NCBI GenBank assembly: GCA_040383485.1
Contig: JBEIDK010000011.1
Coordinates: 1-46,139 of the forward strand
DNA length: 46,139 bases
Reading direction: 5' to 3'
Source of the DNA: JBEIDK01 sp040383485
GTDB taxonomy: Bacteria; Bacteroidota; Bacteroidia; UBA4408
Part shown: positions 26,528 to 33,956 of the stretch, piece after piece
Position numbering within the stretch: the stretch's first letter is position 1
How the letters are laid out: every line of letters starts with the position of its first letter
Notes under the pieces: model-generated
What the model was told of the DNA's origin: nothing
The model's input: the letters and a program-made list of their open reading frames with translations, nothing else
Database searches by the model: none
Translations under genes and position numbers: made by a program

Positions 26528-27751
26528 TTAATTTAATTTATTGTTGATTAATTTAACTGTAAAATCTTTTAATGCCCACGTTGGCAGCACTTCACTAACT
26601 TCGGCAACAAAAGCTTCTAGCATCATTCTTTTGGCTGTGTTTGCACTGATTCCTCTACTTCTTAAATAAAAAATGGCTTCTTCGTCTATTTTACCGGTTG
26701 AAGCGCCATGACTGCACTTTACATCGTCAGCAAAAATCTCTAGCTGTGGTTTGGTATTGATGGTTGCGTTGTCACTTAGCAAAATGTTTCTATTACTCTG
26801 GTAAGCATTGGTTTTTTGAGCATCTTGCCTAACGAATACTTTACCATTAAATATAGCTGTACCCTTTTCATCAATAACTCCTTTATATAGTTCGTTACTG
26901 TAACAATTTGGTTTTCTATGGTCAACAAGTGTATGGTTATCTATTATTTGTTTTTTATTAACAATATAAAGACCATACATAAAGGTTTCAATTAACTCTG
27001 CATCAAGTATTGCCGAAGTATTATTTCTGATGAGCTGACCTTGTAAACTAATCACAAAACTTTTGTATTTACTGCACTTGCGCTGCAATGCTTGCGTTGT
27101 ATTAAGCAAAATATCACTGTCACTTGCATTTTGAACTTTCACATGATTTACTTTCGCATTGTCTTCAATCGCAATTTCTGTGACGTTGTTTTGAAATTTT
27201 GAGGTTTCATTGTCTCCAATAAAAAGCTCAACAAAATTAAATTTTGAATGTCTCTCGGCTACAATTAGTGTTCTAGTATGATATATTGTTTTGTTTAATC
27301 CTGAGTTTATATAGACAATAATAACTGGTGTTTCAATTTCTGTTTGTTTAGCAATATTAATAAACAACACCTCTTCAATTAGCTTGGCATTATTGCTCAC
27401 CAAAATTTCATTTTGGTCAACACATTTATCAAAATAATTCTGAAACAATATATTATCGGAGTCTTTATTTAAATTATGGATACTTAAACCGTTAGTCATT
27501 ACAATTGTAGATAACTCTCTTTGTAACTTTCCGTTTAAATAAATTAATATGTTAGATTTTTCATCAACACTTGATTTAACTTCACTAACCAGCTTCTTTA
27601 CTTTATCGTTTATTTGTTCTAACCCAGAATCTGAGCCATAATCAGGTGTGTAAAGTTTATCTATATCGCAATACTTATACTCTTCATTTTTCTTAGAAGG
27701 GTATTTTAGTTGCCTTGTAATTGAGTTATTTATTTGTTCTAATGCTGTCAT
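26528..27751 (-). CDS. sufD: Fe-S cluster assembly scaffold protein SufD
   Basis: SufD forms the SufBC2D scaffold on which iron-sulfur clusters are built. The 407 residues have a variable N-terminal helical part and the SufBD beta-helix core. The C-terminal block KCSHGASTGKIDEEAIFYLRS (from about residue 344) carries the conserved His, followed by GISANTAKRMMLEAFVAEV. SufB-type cluster cysteines are not evident, which favours SufD over SufB. It follows sufC by 51 nt. sufB and sufS are not adjacent. Confidence 0.92.
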   Translation of the reverse strand: MTALEQINNSITRQLKYPSKKNEEYKYCDIDKLYTPDYGSDSGLEQINDKVKKLVSEVKSSVDEKSNILIYLNGKLQRELSTIVMTNGLSIHNLNKDSDNILFQNYFDKCVDQNEILVSNNAKLIEEVLFINIAKQTEIETPVIIVYINSGLNKTIYHTRTLIVAERHSKFNFVELFIGDNETSKFQNNVTEIAIEDNAKVNHVKVQNASDSDILLNTTQALQRKCSKYKSFVISLQGQLIRNNTSAILDAELIETFMYGLYIVNKKQIIDNHTLVDHRKPNCYSNELYKGVIDEKGTAIFNGKVFVRQDAQKTNAYQSNRNILLSDNATINTKPQLEIFADDVKCSHGASTGKIDEEAIFYLRSRGISANTAKRMMLEAFVAEVSEVLPTWALKDFTVKLINNKLN

Positions 27752-27802
27752 GTTTTAATCCAATAAGGATTGTTCTAATAGTAAATACTAATAAAAGTTT
27801 TA

Positions 27803-28564
27803 TTAAGCGTCAACTCCATCTATTTCTGCTTTTATCCAATCATATCCTTTTTCTTCAAGTTCTAAGGCTAACTCTTTTGTACCCGTTTTTACAATTCTTC
27901 CTTTGTATAAAACATGAACCACATCCGGAACTATATAGTCTAAAAGTCTTTGGTAGTGGGTAATAACAATGAATGAATTGTTTTTACTTCTGAGCATATT
28001 AACCCCATTAGCAACAATTCGGAGGGCATCAATATCTAAGCCACTATCAGTCTCATCAAGTATTGCCAGTTTTGGTTCAAGAACTGCCATTTGAAATATT
28101 TCATTTCGTTTTTTCTCTCCTCCGCTAAATCCTTCGTTAACGCTACGTCCGGCTAGTTTATTGTCAAGTTCTACAAGTTTTTGTTTTTCTTTTATTAAAG
28201 CTAAAAATTCTCTTGAATCTATCTCAGGTAACCCCTTATGTACACGAACTTCATTTAAGGCCGTTTTAAGGAAATTGATATTGCTTACGCCAGGAATTTC
28301 GACAGGGTATTGAAATGCAAGAAACAATCCTTCACGTGCACGAATTTCTGGCTCTAAATCCAATAAATTTTGACCATTAAAAATCACTTCACCATCTGTA
28401 ATTTCGTATTCACTTCTGCCGGCTAAAACTGATGACAATGTGCTTTTTCCAGAGCCATTTGGACCCATTATTGCGTGAACCTCTCCTGCTTTTACATGCA
28501 GATTTATACCATTTAATATTTGTTTCCCTTCAATTCCTGCGGTTAAGTTTTTTATTTTAAGCAT
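27803..28564 (-). CDS. sufC: Fe-S cluster assembly ATPase SufC
   Basis: SufC is the ABC-type ATPase of the SufBCD scaffold complex, cytoplasmic despite its transporter-like fold. The 253 residues contain Walker A GPNGSGKST (34-42), the SufC-type signature SGGEKKRNE, Walker B with KLAILDETDSGLDIDAL, and the switch His in IVITHYQRLLDYI. It is co-directional with sufD downstream. Upstream, after a gap of 121 bp, is rsmG. Confidence 0.96.
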   Translation of the reverse strand: MLKIKNLTAGIEGKQILNGINLHVKAGEVHAIMGPNGSGKSTLSSVLAGRSEYEITDGEVIFNGQNLLDLEPEIRAREGLFLAFQYPVEIPGVSNINFLKTALNEVRVHKGLPEIDSREFLALIKEKQKLVELDNKLAGRSVNEGFSGGEKKRNEIFQMAVLEPKLAILDETDSGLDIDALRIVANGVNMLRSKNNSFIVITHYQRLLDYIVPDVVHVLYKGRIVKTGTKELALELEEKGYDWIKAEIDGVDA

Positions 28565-28685
28565 TACTTTGTTCTCTATAATTTTACTATTGTTTGTATG
28601 GTAATTATAATTTTGACGCGAAAGTATTAAAATTTAGGTTAGAAATAAGATAAAGTTTAGGCTATAATTTCTTGTTAGAGCAAAC

Positions 28686-29345
28686 TTACATTTCGCAATA
28701 AATAAGTTTTTTGGTTTCAAAAAAATCATTTTTATACCATTCTGAAATTTCGATTAACTTAATTTTAGGATTTATTTTACTTGCTTTCAAATAATTGTGC
28801 GCATCAGATATTTCTTGATGCAAATCGCCACCTTTAAGGCAAATTAGTCCGTTTCGAGAAGAGTGACTACTGGTTTTCTTATACTTTCTGTATGTCCAAT
28901 AAAGAAGTTTTTCTAATGGTGCAACTGCTCTGCTTACCACAAAATCGAATTGCTGCTTAACATCTTCTGCTCTGCCATGCCATGCAGTAACATTTTTCAA
29001 ATCAAGAGCTTTCGCTATTTCTGTTACCACTTTTATTTTTTTACCAATAGAATCAACAAGTAAAAATTCGGTTTCGGGAAACATTATTGCTAATGGTATT
29101 CCAGGAAAACCGCCACCACAACCCAAGTCCATTATTTGAGCACTAGGGTTAAATGCAATATATTTGGTTATGGCTAAAGAATGAAGTACATGCCTTAACA
29201 TTAGCTCTTCTATATCTTTTCTAGATACAATATTTATTTGCGAATTCCAGAAGGTATATAATTGTTCTAATTGAGCAAGCTGTTCTAGCTTAGCTGAGTC
29301 TATAGAGGGGAAATTGTATGTTATTAAAGCTTTGGCGTCTAACAC
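28686..29345 (-). CDS. rsmG: 16S rRNA m7G527 methyltransferase RsmG (GidB)
   Basis: RsmG methylates G527 of 16S rRNA using S-adenosylmethionine. Its loss gives low-level streptomycin resistance in other bacteria. The 219 residues include the SAM motif IMDLGCGGGFPGIPLAIMFP (71-90), the NIVSRKDIEELMLRHVLHSL helix before it, and VVSRAVAPLEKLL. The start is a GTG at 29345, 4 nt after the sigma-factor stop. No ATG gives a full-length protein, and the tight spacing supports coupling. Confidence 0.94.
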   Translation of the reverse strand: MLDAKALITYNFPSIDSAKLEQLAQLEQLYTFWNSQINIVSRKDIEELMLRHVLHSLAITKYIAFNPSAQIMDLGCGGGFPGIPLAIMFPETEFLLVDSIGKKIKVVTEIAKALDLKNVTAWHGRAEDVKQQFDFVVSRAVAPLEKLLYWTYRKYKKTSSHSSRNGLICLKGGDLHQEISDAHNYLKASKINPKIKLIEISEWYKNDFFETKKLIYCEM

Positions 29346-29349
29346 AAAA

Positions 29350-29958
29350 TTATATTTTATACTTAGAATTTTTCATAATTTCTTGAAGGAACTCTCTGGC
29401 TCTAAATAATTGGGCCTTAACAGTCCCGATTGGCATTTCAAGCTTCTCTGCAATTTCTTCGTACGATAATTCTTCGAAATACCTGAGTTCAATTAATTGT
29501 CGGTATCTTGGTTTTAACTTTTCCACAACAATCCTCATCAACTTTATTTTTTCTTTCTTTATTATTTTTTCTTCAGGTGTTAAGCTATCACTGCGCATTT
29601 CAACTTGCATTTCTCCACCATCATTTGTATCAATATTTTTGTCGATAGAGAAGGTATTGTTATTGTTTTTTCTAAGATAATCAATACAATTGTTGGATGC
29701 GATTTTAAAAAGCCAGGTACTAAAAGCAAATTGAGAGGAGTATTGGTATAGTCTTTTGAATGCTTTGCCGAATGCTTCAATAGTCAAATCATCCGCATCG
29801 TCTTTATTTTTTACCATTTTCAACATCATAAAATATATTGAATCACGGTACCTTTCCATCAACTCAGCGTAAGCCTTTTGATTTCCATTTTCTAATGCAT
29901 CTTTAACTAAATAAAAATCGACTTTTGCCTTGTCTGAAAGTTTGTCGTTTATTTCCAT
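29350..29958 (-). CDS. ECF-type RNA polymerase sigma factor
   Basis: The 202-residue sigma-70 family protein has only regions 2 and 4. Region 2 contains FSTWLFKIASNNCIDYLRKN, the core-binding and -10 recognition helices. Region 4 contains LIELRYFEELSYEEIAEKLE and MPIGTVKAQLFRAREFLQEI, a helix-turn-helix for -35 recognition. No anti-sigma gene is next to it. Its 5' end overlaps the glycosyltransferase gene by 10 nt and rsmG follows after 4 nt, so it is embedded in a three-gene unit. The target genes are unknown. Confidence 0.93.
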   Translation of the reverse strand: MEINDKLSDKAKVDFYLVKDALENGNQKAYAELMERYRDSIYFMMLKMVKNKDDADDLTIEAFGKAFKRLYQYSSQFAFSTWLFKIASNNCIDYLRKNNNNTFSIDKNIDTNDGGEMQVEMRSDSLTPEEKIIKKEKIKLMRIVVEKLKPRYRQLIELRYFEELSYEEIAEKLEMPIGTVKAQLFRAREFLQEIMKNSKYKI

Positions 29959-31088
29959 TGATGACGTTTTACAAACATATTTTTAAAGTGCCAAACAGGA
30001 TAAACCCATAGGAGCATTATTTCAAATAGTGGAGCTAAAAATAGCAAATCCTTTTCACAAAGTTTTTTCATAGAGAAGTACATGACAATTAACATAGTAA
30101 TATATCTAAGTGCTGCAATTGCAACAACATAGTAAACTTGGTAAGGAAACAAGTTTTCGGCCAGCAAACTTATTGTTGTTAGGCTAATTAATCCAAACAA
30201 AAACAAATATTGGGATGCCGCAATTAATCCAATCCTAAACCTATCGCCCGATTTATAATATTTTGATGTAGAAAGGTGACGCATTTTTTGAATTTTCCAA
30301 CCCTTATAGCTCTTTTTTGCATCGGTTTCAGTATGAGATTCTTCAGAAAATTCAACAGCATAATTGTTGTTTTTTGCATTTGCATTTACAAACAAGTCAT
30401 CCTCTCCTGATTGAATATGATAATGAGTTGAAAACCCTTTATTATCAAAGAAAAACTCTTTTCGATAGCCCAAGTTGCGACCTACACCCATATAAGGTTT
30501 GTTAATCATGGCAAAAGATAAGTATTGCAATGCACAGTAATAACCATCAAAACGGATAATTTTATTTATAAAGCCATTAGTTTTCTTATATGCTCCATAT
30601 CCGATAACAATCTGTTTACCATCTGTATAATTAGATGCCATGCGCTTAAGCCATTCTTTGCTTTTGGGAACACAATCTGCATCGGTAAAAATCATGTGGT
30701 CATATTTGGCTCCTTTTATACCAATGGTTAATGCAAGCTTTTTATAGTGGTCACGAATTTCATCTTCTTTTAGGGTGACCACATGAAGATTATTATGTTT
30801 TTTTTCAAACTCTTCAAGAATATCTGCAGTTTCATCTGAGCTACAATCATTAACAACAACTACTTGAAATTGAGAATAGTTTTGTTCGAATATTAAAGGC
30901 AAATTCTTAAATAAATTTTGCGCTTCATTTTTTGCACATATTACAACCGAAATTGGCATTTGCGCAATATTTGATTCTTCTTTTTTACCGAAAGCAACTT
31001 TACCAAAAATAAACCAGTAATAAAATTGTTGAACTAAAAACGAAAGTAAAAAAATGGATGATAAAATATAAAGTACTATCTCTAACAT
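29949..31088 (-). CDS. Membrane-anchored family 2 glycosyltransferase
   Basis: The 379-residue protein begins with a membrane helix (VLYILSSIFLLSFLVQQFYY). A GT-A catalytic domain follows (PISVVICAKNEAQNLFKNLP, VVVVNDCSSDETADILEEF) with the metal-binding DAD motif in MIFTDADCVPKSKEW. The acceptor-site SGEDDLFV follows, with a QKMRH motif in place of the classic QxxRW. Three or so C-terminal helices close it. It probably adds sugars to a lipid or exported glycan at the inner membrane. It is read from a promoter at 31105-31133 and overlaps the ECF sigma gene. Confidence 0.9.
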   Translation of the reverse strand: MLEIVLYILSSIFLLSFLVQQFYYWFIFGKVAFGKKEESNIAQMPISVVICAKNEAQNLFKNLPLIFEQNYSQFQVVVVNDCSSDETADILEEFEKKHNNLHVVTLKEDEIRDHYKKLALTIGIKGAKYDHMIFTDADCVPKSKEWLKRMASNYTDGKQIVIGYGAYKKTNGFINKIIRFDGYYCALQYLSFAMINKPYMGVGRNLGYRKEFFFDNKGFSTHYHIQSGEDDLFVNANAKNNNYAVEFSEESHTETDAKKSYKGWKIQKMRHLSTSKYYKSGDRFRIGLIAASQYLFLFGLISLTTISLLAENLFPYQVYYVVAIAALRYITMLIVMYFSMKKLCEKDLLFLAPLFEIMLLWVYPVWHFKNMFVKRHQWK

Positions 31089-31104
31089 AAAAATTAAATG
31101 GATG

Positions 31105-31133
31105 CAAATGTAACTTGCAGTTTACCTGTACAA
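31105..31133 (-). promoter_or_regulatory. Predicted promoter of the GT2-sigma-rsmG unit
   Basis: On the minus strand, TTG (31131-31133) is followed after 18 nt by TACATTTG (31105-31112), an exact TAnnTTTG box 16 nt from the start codon at 31088. It interleaves with the divergent dlt promoter. Confidence 0.68.
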
Positions 31134-31149
31134 GTAAAATATAATTTTG
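31115..31149 (+). promoter_or_regulatory. Predicted promoter of the dlt-type operon
   Basis: TTG (31115-31117) is followed after 24 nt by TAATTTTG (31142-31149), an exact TAnnTTTG box with a rather long spacer. The start would be near 31156, giving a leader of about 58 nt before dltC. The elements overlap the divergent promoter, so both cannot easily be bound at once. Confidence 0.5.
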
Positions 31150-31213
31150 TGTTTGAACAATCGAGAGTTAATAAATCAGAAATAATTATTTTATTTGTGA
31201 GCAAATCAATCTT

Positions 31214-31459
31214 ATGAATCATAATGAATTAGTCAATTTTCTTAAAAAATCAATTGCTGAAATTGCTTTTAGCGATGTTGAAGAGGATGAATCTTTATTT
31301 ATTTCAAAACTCATTGACTCAATATCTTTTGTTGACCTTTTGGTAGCTATTGAAGAAAAAATGGAAATCAAAATAAAGGTTAACGAAGTTAACACTGATA
31401 ATTTTGACACAGTAAACATGATTGCCACATTCATTGAGAAAAAGCTAAATGAAAAATAA
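31214..31459 (+). CDS. dltC: DltC-like acyl/aminoacyl carrier protein
   Basis: This 81-residue acidic helical protein has the size of DltC. The phosphopantetheine attachment site is S36 in KLIDSISFVDLLVAIEEKM, which resembles the LLDSFGTVQLL motif of DltC more than the GxDSL of fatty-acid ACP. DltA loads an amino acid onto the arm and DltB uses the thioester. Its last 11 nt overlap the start of dltD. It is the first gene of the operon, whereas in Firmicutes dltC is near the end. Assignment rests on both motif and context. Confidence 0.88.
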   Translation: MNHNELVNFLKKSIAEIAFSDVEEDESLFISKLIDSISFVDLLVAIEEKMEIKIKVNEVNTDNFDTVNMIATFIEKKLNEK

Positions 31460-32654
31460 TTATTGGATAGTAATTATCATCTTCATTGTTGCGGTTTGCT
31501 TTAGCAAGTTGTGTGCTAATTATTTCTTTCCAAAAGCGTTTGTCAGCCCAAAAGCAGAAACGTCAACCATTAATGCCCACTACATCCCTACGATTAAAGG
31601 ATTAAATATTAACAATAAAGATTTACTCCATGTTTTTACAGATTCTACTTTATTAATTTGGGGTTCCTCTGAATTGTCGGTCAAAAGTACGCTAAGGCCA
31701 AATTGTTTATTGCAAAGTTGCTTTGGCAAAACGGCAACGGCAGTTGGCGAAGCAGGCGCACAGTCATTTGCAGCGCTGTCATTTTTGGCATCACACAAAT
31801 ACACAATTAAAAATAAACAAATTGTTTTATTCGTTTCTTCAAACTGGTTTTGTGGCGACTTTGCCAAAGGAACACACCCAGAATTATTCTTAGATTTTTT
31901 CGATTATGATAATTACAATAAAAAAATAATTGATGAAAATACTGAGAGTAAAATATCAACATATTTTTTTGAACACTACAATGATTTACAATTTGAATTT
32001 GAGTCAACATCAAAGTTTATTCTTGGCAAAACAAATGTCGTGAAATTACTTTCGAAAGCAATCAAAGGATATTTAAAATGGCTATCCGAAACTATAAAAA
32101 CATATTTTATTGATTCTACAAAAATAGAATCCCGAAAAAGTGAAACTGAAAAAACGGTTGTAGATTTTGAGGTTCGCAAAGCCAAAATAAATGATTTTAA
32201 TTTATTTATGGATTCGATTAAAAATACTGAAAATTTAGCTTTTTTAAAAAAATGTTCAAACAATAATTTAGGTATCGATAGTTCGTATTTTGCAAATTAT
32301 TGTATCGGCAAAATCCCGTTTCAATTAGTCCCGCTTGAACCAGAAAAAAATCAAGAATTAAAAGATTTGGACGCTTTATTATCCTATTTGAAAATTGAAA
32401 ATTTTAAAACTTTAGTTGTGCTTTTGCCTGTCAATGCTTTGGCTTATGATTGCAAACCGTTTAATCAATTTCAAAATAACATTGAGCAATTGGTATTGAA
32501 AAATAAATTTGAGTATTTGAATTTATTTATAGCTGATAAGTCAACCTATAAATTAGGTATGTGTGTTGATATTATGCACACTGGACCTTTAAGTTGGATT
32601 GAGATTAACAAAAAAATTATTCAAACATTTTACCCCAATGAAATCAGAAATTAG
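31449..32654 (+). CDS. dltD: DltD-like membrane-anchored SGNH hydrolase/acyltransferase
   Basis: The 401-residue protein has one N-terminal membrane helix (WIVIIIFIVAVCFSKLC) and an extracytoplasmic domain of the DltD type. The serine block is WGSSEL (71-76). SSNWFCGDFAKGTHPELFLD matches DltD's conserved substrate-side loop. The C-terminal DIMHTGPLSWIEI supplies D374 and H377 of the predicted Ser-Asp-His set. DltD moves the aminoacyl group to the final polymer outside the membrane. A Gram-negative host implies a periplasmic site. It overlaps dltC by 11 nt and dltX by 17 nt, so expression is tightly coupled. Confidence 0.87.
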   Translation: MKNNYWIVIIIFIVAVCFSKLCANYFFPKAFVSPKAETSTINAHYIPTIKGLNINNKDLLHVFTDSTLLIWGSSELSVKSTLRPNCLLQSCFGKTATAVGEAGAQSFAALSFLASHKYTIKNKQIVLFVSSNWFCGDFAKGTHPELFLDFFDYDNYNKKIIDENTESKISTYFFEHYNDLQFEFESTSKFILGKTNVVKLLSKAIKGYLKWLSETIKTYFIDSTKIESRKSETEKTVVDFEVRKAKINDFNLFMDSIKNTENLAFLKKCSNNNLGIDSSYFANYCIGKIPFQLVPLEPEKNQELKDLDALLSYLKIENFKTLVVLLPVNALAYDCKPFNQFQNNIEQLVLKNKFEYLNLFIADKSTYKLGMCVDIMHTGPLSWIEINKKIIQTFYPNEIRN

Positions 32655-32784
32655 GTATCTAATCAAAATATTTTGTCTCACATTCATTTTAGTTTTTGGG
32701 TCTATTTGGTTGTACTCAGATACCAACAAACATCCACTAAATCAAAAGCAATCAGTTTCTAAATTTATATACCAACAATTTTAG
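32638..32784 (+). CDS. dltX: DltX-like single-span microprotein
   Basis: The 48-residue protein starts at ATG 32638 (MKSEIRYLIK), inside the end of dltD in another frame. It has one membrane helix (IFCLTFILVFGSIWLY, about 11-26). It ends in the motif FIYQQF with Y45, very close to the conserved FIYNEF-type C-terminus of DltX from Gram-positive dlt operons. In those, the DltX tail and its tyrosine are needed for acyl transfer with DltB. The stop is 1 nt before the GTG of dltB. The longer frame from 32599 adds residues from inside dltD and is less likely. Placement next to the MBOAT gene supports the call strongly. Confidence 0.82.
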   Translation: MKSEIRYLIKIFCLTFILVFGSIWLYSDTNKHPLNQKQSVSKFIYQQF

Positions 32785-32785
32785 C

Positions 32786-33949
32786 GTGCTGCCTTTCTCC
32801 GAATTATCATTTTATATTTTGATTGTTCCATTAGTTGGACTTTTTTGGTTATTGAGACCTGTTATTAGTTATTGGCTTAAACTCACATTTCATTTAACAT
32901 TCGCAGTTGTTTTTTATACAGTTTTTTTCAAAGATTACCAATTGCTTTTTGCTTATACAGTATTATCTTATCTAGTTTATTATTTGCTTGAATATATTTT
33001 AAGAACAGAGCATAAAATTATTGGTATAATCATTTTCATTTTCCCACTTCTACTTATAAAAACGCATACAAAATTTGGAACAAACTATGCACAAGACTTA
33101 ATAGCCTTTGCAGGGATATCCTATTATCTATTTAAAGTTATACATGTTTATGTTGATAACAATAACAAAGAAAAACCGGCACCATTTTCTGAATACTGTT
33201 GCTATTTGTTGCTACCCACAACATTGCTCATTGGACCTATCAATAGATTTAAGCCGTTTCAAAATGATTTGAAAAATAGCAATGAGAATTACAACTTCGA
33301 ATTATTTAAAATAGGTGTTGAAAAGATTTTATTAGGTGCTGTATACAAATATGTTTTTGCCGAAATTATTAATAGGTATTGGCTTTTTAACTTTGATGCT
33401 ACAAGTAATGAAATTTGGCAAATGAGCAATGTTATGTACAGTTATTATTTGTATTTATTTTTCGACTTTGCAGGATACTCCTTTTTGGCAGTTGGTTTTT
33501 CTAATTTATTAGGTTTTAAAATTCCCGATAATTTTAATTTACCTTTTCTTGCCGTTAATCCTGCCGATTATTGGCGACGCTGGCACATTACACTTTCGGA
33601 ATGGTTGAAGGACTATTTTTTTACACCCTTTTACAAATTTTTAAGTGGCAAAAAAAGTCTAAAACCATACCCAATTACAAGGCAAAATGTTGCATTGTTT
33701 TTAACTTTTGTAATTATGGGTTATTGGAATGGCTTTACAAATCATTTTGTGGCAAGTGGAGTTCTGTTTGGCTTATACTCTGTTATTCATAACACCTATA
33801 CAATAGAATGTAGAAAGAAAAAACGTGATATTGTTTTTGGAAATTTAAGCGCAACAGCCATAAAATACATTTCAATTTTTATAATGTTCAATATAACTGC
33901 ATTTGCAGTTTATGTATTTAGCGGCAAGTTTCCATTCATTACAAACTAA
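32786..33949 (+). CDS. dltB: DltB-like MBOAT acyltransferase
   Basis: The 387-residue multi-helix membrane protein of the MBOAT family passes the aminoacyl group from the carrier protein across the membrane. Diagnostic features are PADYWRRWHITLSEWLKDYF with H267, and the catalytic H320 in GYWNGFTNHFVASGVLFGL. Others are TLLIGPINRFKPFQ and YSYYLYLFFDFAGYSFLAVG. Length fits DltB, and AlgI-type MBOATs are longer. The start is a GTG directly after the dltX stop (1 nt gap), with no better ATG. The gene order dltX-dltB fits a physical complex of the two products. Confidence 0.92.
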   Translation: MLPFSELSFYILIVPLVGLFWLLRPVISYWLKLTFHLTFAVVFYTVFFKDYQLLFAYTVLSYLVYYLLEYILRTEHKIIGIIIFIFPLLLIKTHTKFGTNYAQDLIAFAGISYYLFKVIHVYVDNNNKEKPAPFSEYCCYLLLPTTLLIGPINRFKPFQNDLKNSNENYNFELFKIGVEKILLGAVYKYVFAEIINRYWLFNFDATSNEIWQMSNVMYSYYLYLFFDFAGYSFLAVGFSNLLGFKIPDNFNLPFLAVNPADYWRRWHITLSEWLKDYFFTPFYKFLSGKKSLKPYPITRQNVALFLTFVIMGYWNGFTNHFVASGVLFGLYSVIHNTYTIECRKKKRDIVFGNLSATAIKYISIFIMFNITAFAVYVFSGKFPFITN

Positions 33950-33956
33950 ATTTAAT

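Noticed and set aside
32599..32637. Longer N-terminus for the DltX-like protein, from 32599
   Set aside because: The added residues come from the coding end of dltD. The ATG at 32638 gives the normal DltX size and topology.
33903..33956. Upstream TTG start for the DltA-like gene
   Set aside because: It would lie inside dltB, and the extra residues have no DltA similarity. ATG 33957 gives the family length.
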